Shown here: positions 60,781 through 64,000 of the stretch, in pieces
How the letters are laid out: each line of letters starts with the position of its first letter
How positions within the stretch are numbered: the stretch's first letter is position 1
Origin: Crotophaga sulcirostris
Lineage: Eukaryota; Chordata; Aves; Cuculiformes; Crotophagidae
Reading direction: 5' to 3'
DNA length: 64,000 bases
Assembly: GCA_013397455.1 (NCBI GenBank)
Contig: VYZB01000117.1
Span: 1,894,055 to 1,958,054, forward strand
Position numbers and translations under genes: made by a program
Notes under the pieces: model-generated
Databases searched by the model: none
The model's input: only the letters and a program-made list of their open reading frames with translations
Told to the model about the DNA's origin: nothing

Positions 60781-63489
60781 TGACTCCCCCTAAAAAACAT
60801 AAACTACTCTTTGGGGATATTTTTCTGTTTTTTTTCCCTGCTGTTTCAGTGAGTTGAACTGAGTCACTGTGTCATGAGGTGACAGAGCCAGAAACACGGG
60901 AGTTTCTTTCACATAAGAATGAGAGATAAGAGATAATGGGACTAAGCAACATCTGTTGGTTTTACAGGAACAAGACATTATGTCTCATCTTTTCATAAAG
61001 CCATATCCTCCCTTTCTCTGTCATTCCCTTCAGTCAATGCCCATTTAGCTAAATGTCACTCCATTACAAAAGAAAATAATTGTAGAATTGAGATCTCTTC
61101 CATTTCAGCAAGGTTTCTTTGGTTTGTGGTTTATTTGCATTTGAGATCCTGACGACAGGAGCCACCTATTAATGCGTACTCACTCTGTGCTTCTACCTGG
61201 CATGATTCTAGCAGGTAGGATGATGTAACATTTATAACCACATGGACTCAGTCAAATACTGCCTATAGAGAAAGCTTGGAAAAGACGGTGTTAAAACTGT
61301 TCGGGTATGCAGAACGAGTAGAACTGAAATAATTTCCTGATATGAAGGAACCTGTTTTAAAAGGAATGTGATAATGGAGTCCATGTGTCAGAAGATAAGA
61401 ACAACCTCCAGCAGCAAGATCTGAAAGAAATTCTAAAGAGAAGTACAATTAATTTCATTATTCTGTGAAAAGAAAGGGTACCTATCAGTGTATTATTTTA
61501 CTTATACTTTTCCTACGCTACAGAAGGTTTGGTGAATAAAAGGGTTACATAGCAGCTTATTATTATTAAAACATGATGATAGTGCCTGTGTATCCCCAAG
61601 CAGCACAAAACTCCAGACTCATATCCTCTGAAAAATCTTTTCATTTTTATAAGCCATCTGTCAACAGGCCATTTCTTCTCTGCTTTTCCTTTGATCATAC
61701 AGCCCTAATTTTCTCAATGTGACAATTAATCTCTTTTCCCCCTGATTTTTATATAAAGATATTAGAAAACCCTCTGTAGCCTCCACATTGTACACTCAAC
61801 TAATATATGCAGCCTTGTATTCCTATAATTATCCCTTTTTTCCCCCTCCTTTCTCCCTTCTCCCTTTTACATATCATCTATCATATCCTGTTTCAATAGG
61901 ACCACATGACCTTTTTGTGCTTGCTGAGTACCTATCCAATGTTCTACAAGCTGTCCTGTAGCAGATATAATCACCACCACCCACAATTCTGCTCCTCAAA
62001 TTACCAAGAGACATCTCCAGGTTCTTTTCTCTTTGGCAAACTACACGTTGATATTATGTCTTCTGTTCATGCAGTATGCTGCTAAGAAAATGAATGGTGT
62101 AGATGTCAGGCAGAATAGTGTGTACTTAAAATTCTTCACTATTTCAGCAGATTGCCTTTTGCTTGCATTAGGTCTTATCCCCTTTAATAAAAAACTTTCC
62201 TAGAATGAATCTTTTGACGAATAGGTATCAAGATAGTCTTTGGAAGAAGAAAATCATTCACTTAAGGAGAAGTAGAACATTTAATGAGATTGGATACATC
62301 ATCCTTCCCCGAGTATTCATTTCATGCACAAAATCCTTTTGATGCTTTATACCTTTAGTGTCACAATAAAGAAATCTTCTTATTACTGAAGAACGATAAG
62401 AGAGTAAACAGCAGCTGTGTGATAGCACTGATGTAGCAGAACATATCCCCGCGAGGATTCTTGACCTTTCAGCCTCAGTTTTCAATGCTGCAGCTAAAAA
62501 TAGCTTTTCTCCACTGACAAACATTACAGCAACATGCTGCAGAATAGCAATGAGGAGCTTTATGCTCTAATGGCTTTACTATAAATAGAATCTCTTCAAC
62601 GCTAAAAGCTCTTCATTAAAAGGATTAGTGGCTAAAACACACAACAGGAACAACTGATACCAAACCTCAGGCTTTCTAGCACAAGCTGATTTTAAATTTA
62701 CTAGATTTAAGATTTCCAAAGAAACTGCGTAATTTCGTGAGTAAAGCAGAATGAAAAAGAACCCCCTCCTCCCCAGTGAAACATTTTAGAGAGCTGGTTT
62801 TGATATAAAATGAATAGTTTGAGGAATCGGCTTCCTAGTATTCTCATTTTCTCCAGTTCAATGCCAAATTGACTGCATAATGCCGTGTCAAAATGAAGTA
62901 CAAAGCCACAACAAAACTGATGTCAGTACTTGAGCATAATAAATGATCAGTTATCTGCTAAAGCTGAAAAATTTTCTTTCCTGCCCAGTTTAAGATAGGG
63001 ACACAAATTCTCACAAGGCTCAGCTGCGGCTCTGCAGCGCTCAGCTAGACTGCGGTAAGAGTCACGCTTGGTGACTGAAGTAGGAGGGTGACAAAGGCAG
63101 GGACAACAAGGAGACAAGCAGAATGGGAATCCTACTTACTATCTCTAGAAAAACCTTAATAAAGGCAGCACTAGGAGGTTACTTTGAGATACACTGGCAA
63201 ATACATCATTAGACTGATGCCATGGGAAAACGATTGGAGACAATTAAAGCAGAAATAAGGCACATTTTTAAAGTGATGAGATATCCTAACATAGCAACAG
63301 TGAAAGACTGACTAGGAAGTCAGAAACTTTGAGGAAGAAGATAAATATTACCTGCCAAACATGAGATAAATTGACCCTCTACAAATATTAGAAATAACAG
63401 GTTTGTTGAATATCCTGTTAACAAAAACACATCTGAAGTATTCAAATATTTTTAAACTTTACTGATAAAATTTGTGGTGTATGCACAAG

Positions 63490-63545
63490 TCAATCAGTGA
63501 AACGTAGGTCTCCACACATCTCTCAAAGCGACTCAATCAGTGAAA
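63490..63545. repeat. Short templated insertion flanked by 13-bp direct repeats
   Basis: TCAATCAGTGAAA occurs at 63490-63502 and 63533-63545, enclosing 30 bp. The enclosed segment plus the first bases of the right repeat (63506-63537) duplicate 58292-58323 with one mismatch. The arrangement has the form target repeat, insert, target repeat. Confidence 0.75.
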
Positions 63546-63806
63546 TGCAACGTCCTCCAAGACTAATCATACTTGAAGACACAAAGTAACCCTGCAAAAC
63601 CACTGTGAAAGGAAACCACTTCATTCTGAGATGTAGTTTACTTGCTCCCATCTTAGCCTGGACTACCAAGTCATCTTTCAGCAAACCATGCCTACAATGG
63701 GTTTTACAATTAGCCGTATAAATGGGCTAGTACGTCTTAGAAGTACTAGCCAGTCCTGAGACCATACAAACGAGCAAGAGTTCAGTCTCTAACCGAAGGC
63801 ACTAAC

Positions 63807-64000
63807 ATCATAGAACCATAGAATGGTTTGGGTTGGAAGGGACCTTAAACATCATCCAGTTCCAACGCCTATACCATGGACAGGGACACCTCCCACTGGA
63901 TCAGGTTGCTCAAAGCCTCATCCAGCCTGGCCTTGAATACCTCCAGGGATGGGACATGCACAAGTTCTCCGGCAACCTGTGCCAGTGCCTCAACACCCTC
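63807..64000 (-). mobile_element. CR1 LINE fragment, cut by window end
   Basis: About 194 bp antisense, running off the window edge. The tail is ATCATAGAACCATAGAATGG, then GGTTGGAAGGGACCTTAAAC, CATGGACAGGGACACCTCCC, GATCAGGTTGCTCAAAGCC and CAACCTGTGCCAGTGCCTC. It belongs to the GATCTTTAAGG subgroup. A few bases are lost at GTTCTCCGGCAACC (about 63966) relative to the usual TCTCTGGGCAACC. Confidence 0.95.

Larger units (their letters stand above)
59661..63806. other. Unique noncoding DNA with GC-richer island and micro-insertion
   Basis: No interspersed repeat is recognised in about 4.1 kb. A distinctly more GC-rich patch lies at about 60600-60780, and the templated insertion at 63490-63545 is entered separately. 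A pyrimidine-rich tract (about 61830-61870) is also present. The open frames here lack domains. Confidence 0.55.

Noticed and set aside
1..64000. CRISPR arrays, tRNA or rRNA genes, bacterial operons, phage or plasmid features
   Set aside because: No regularly spaced repeats, no cloverleaf or rRNA-like conserved blocks, and no tightly packed open frames were seen. The repeats and composition are those of a vertebrate nuclear genome.

Overview
This window looks like AT-rich, gene-poor nuclear DNA from a bird, either intergenic or inside a large intron. I recognise no protein-coding gene, rRNA or tRNA in it. The avian assignment rests on about two dozen copies of the CR1 LINE. These are recognisable by their 8-bp ATTCTATG or CATAGAAT tails, their conserved 3' block and remnants of the CR1 reverse-transcriptase C-terminus. 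A 598-bp solo LTR resembling a family I know from non-galliform birds supports it. A 40-base run of N at 8192-8231 is an assembly gap.

Layout. 1-12.6 kb: nine CR1 fragments, the gap, and a possible minus-strand terminal coding exon at 9161-9401. 12.6-19.3 kb: a long repeat-poor stretch with a TAAT/TTAATTAA-dense block at 16730-17160. 19.3-27.6 kb: five CR1 copies, including a clear nested pair, in which one CR1 has inserted into another at 24331-25350 with a possible 6-bp target duplication. 27.6-41 kb: mostly unique sequence with one CR1 and the solo LTR at 36654-37251, which has a perfect 5-bp target duplication (AGAGG). 41-52.7 kb: seven CR1 copies, clustered at 44.8-46.7 kb and 52.1-52.7 kb. 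One copy at 52.4 kb is flanked by a 10-bp direct repeat. 52.7-64 kb: the longest CR1 copy (about 690 bp, 56736-57428), two more CR1 copies, and a small templated insertion at 63490-63545 whose 32-bp core also occurs at 58292-58323.

Seventeen CR1 copies lie on the minus strand and seven on the plus strand. This is weakly consistent with an intron of a plus-strand gene. No operon, pathway or defence system can be assembled from this window. The open reading frames of 60-139 codons are about what chance predicts in 64 kb of AT-rich DNA; many begin at non-ATG codons or lie inside CR1. The observations most worth a second look are the templated insertion, the nested and target-duplicated insertions, and the exon candidate at 9.2-9.4 kb.
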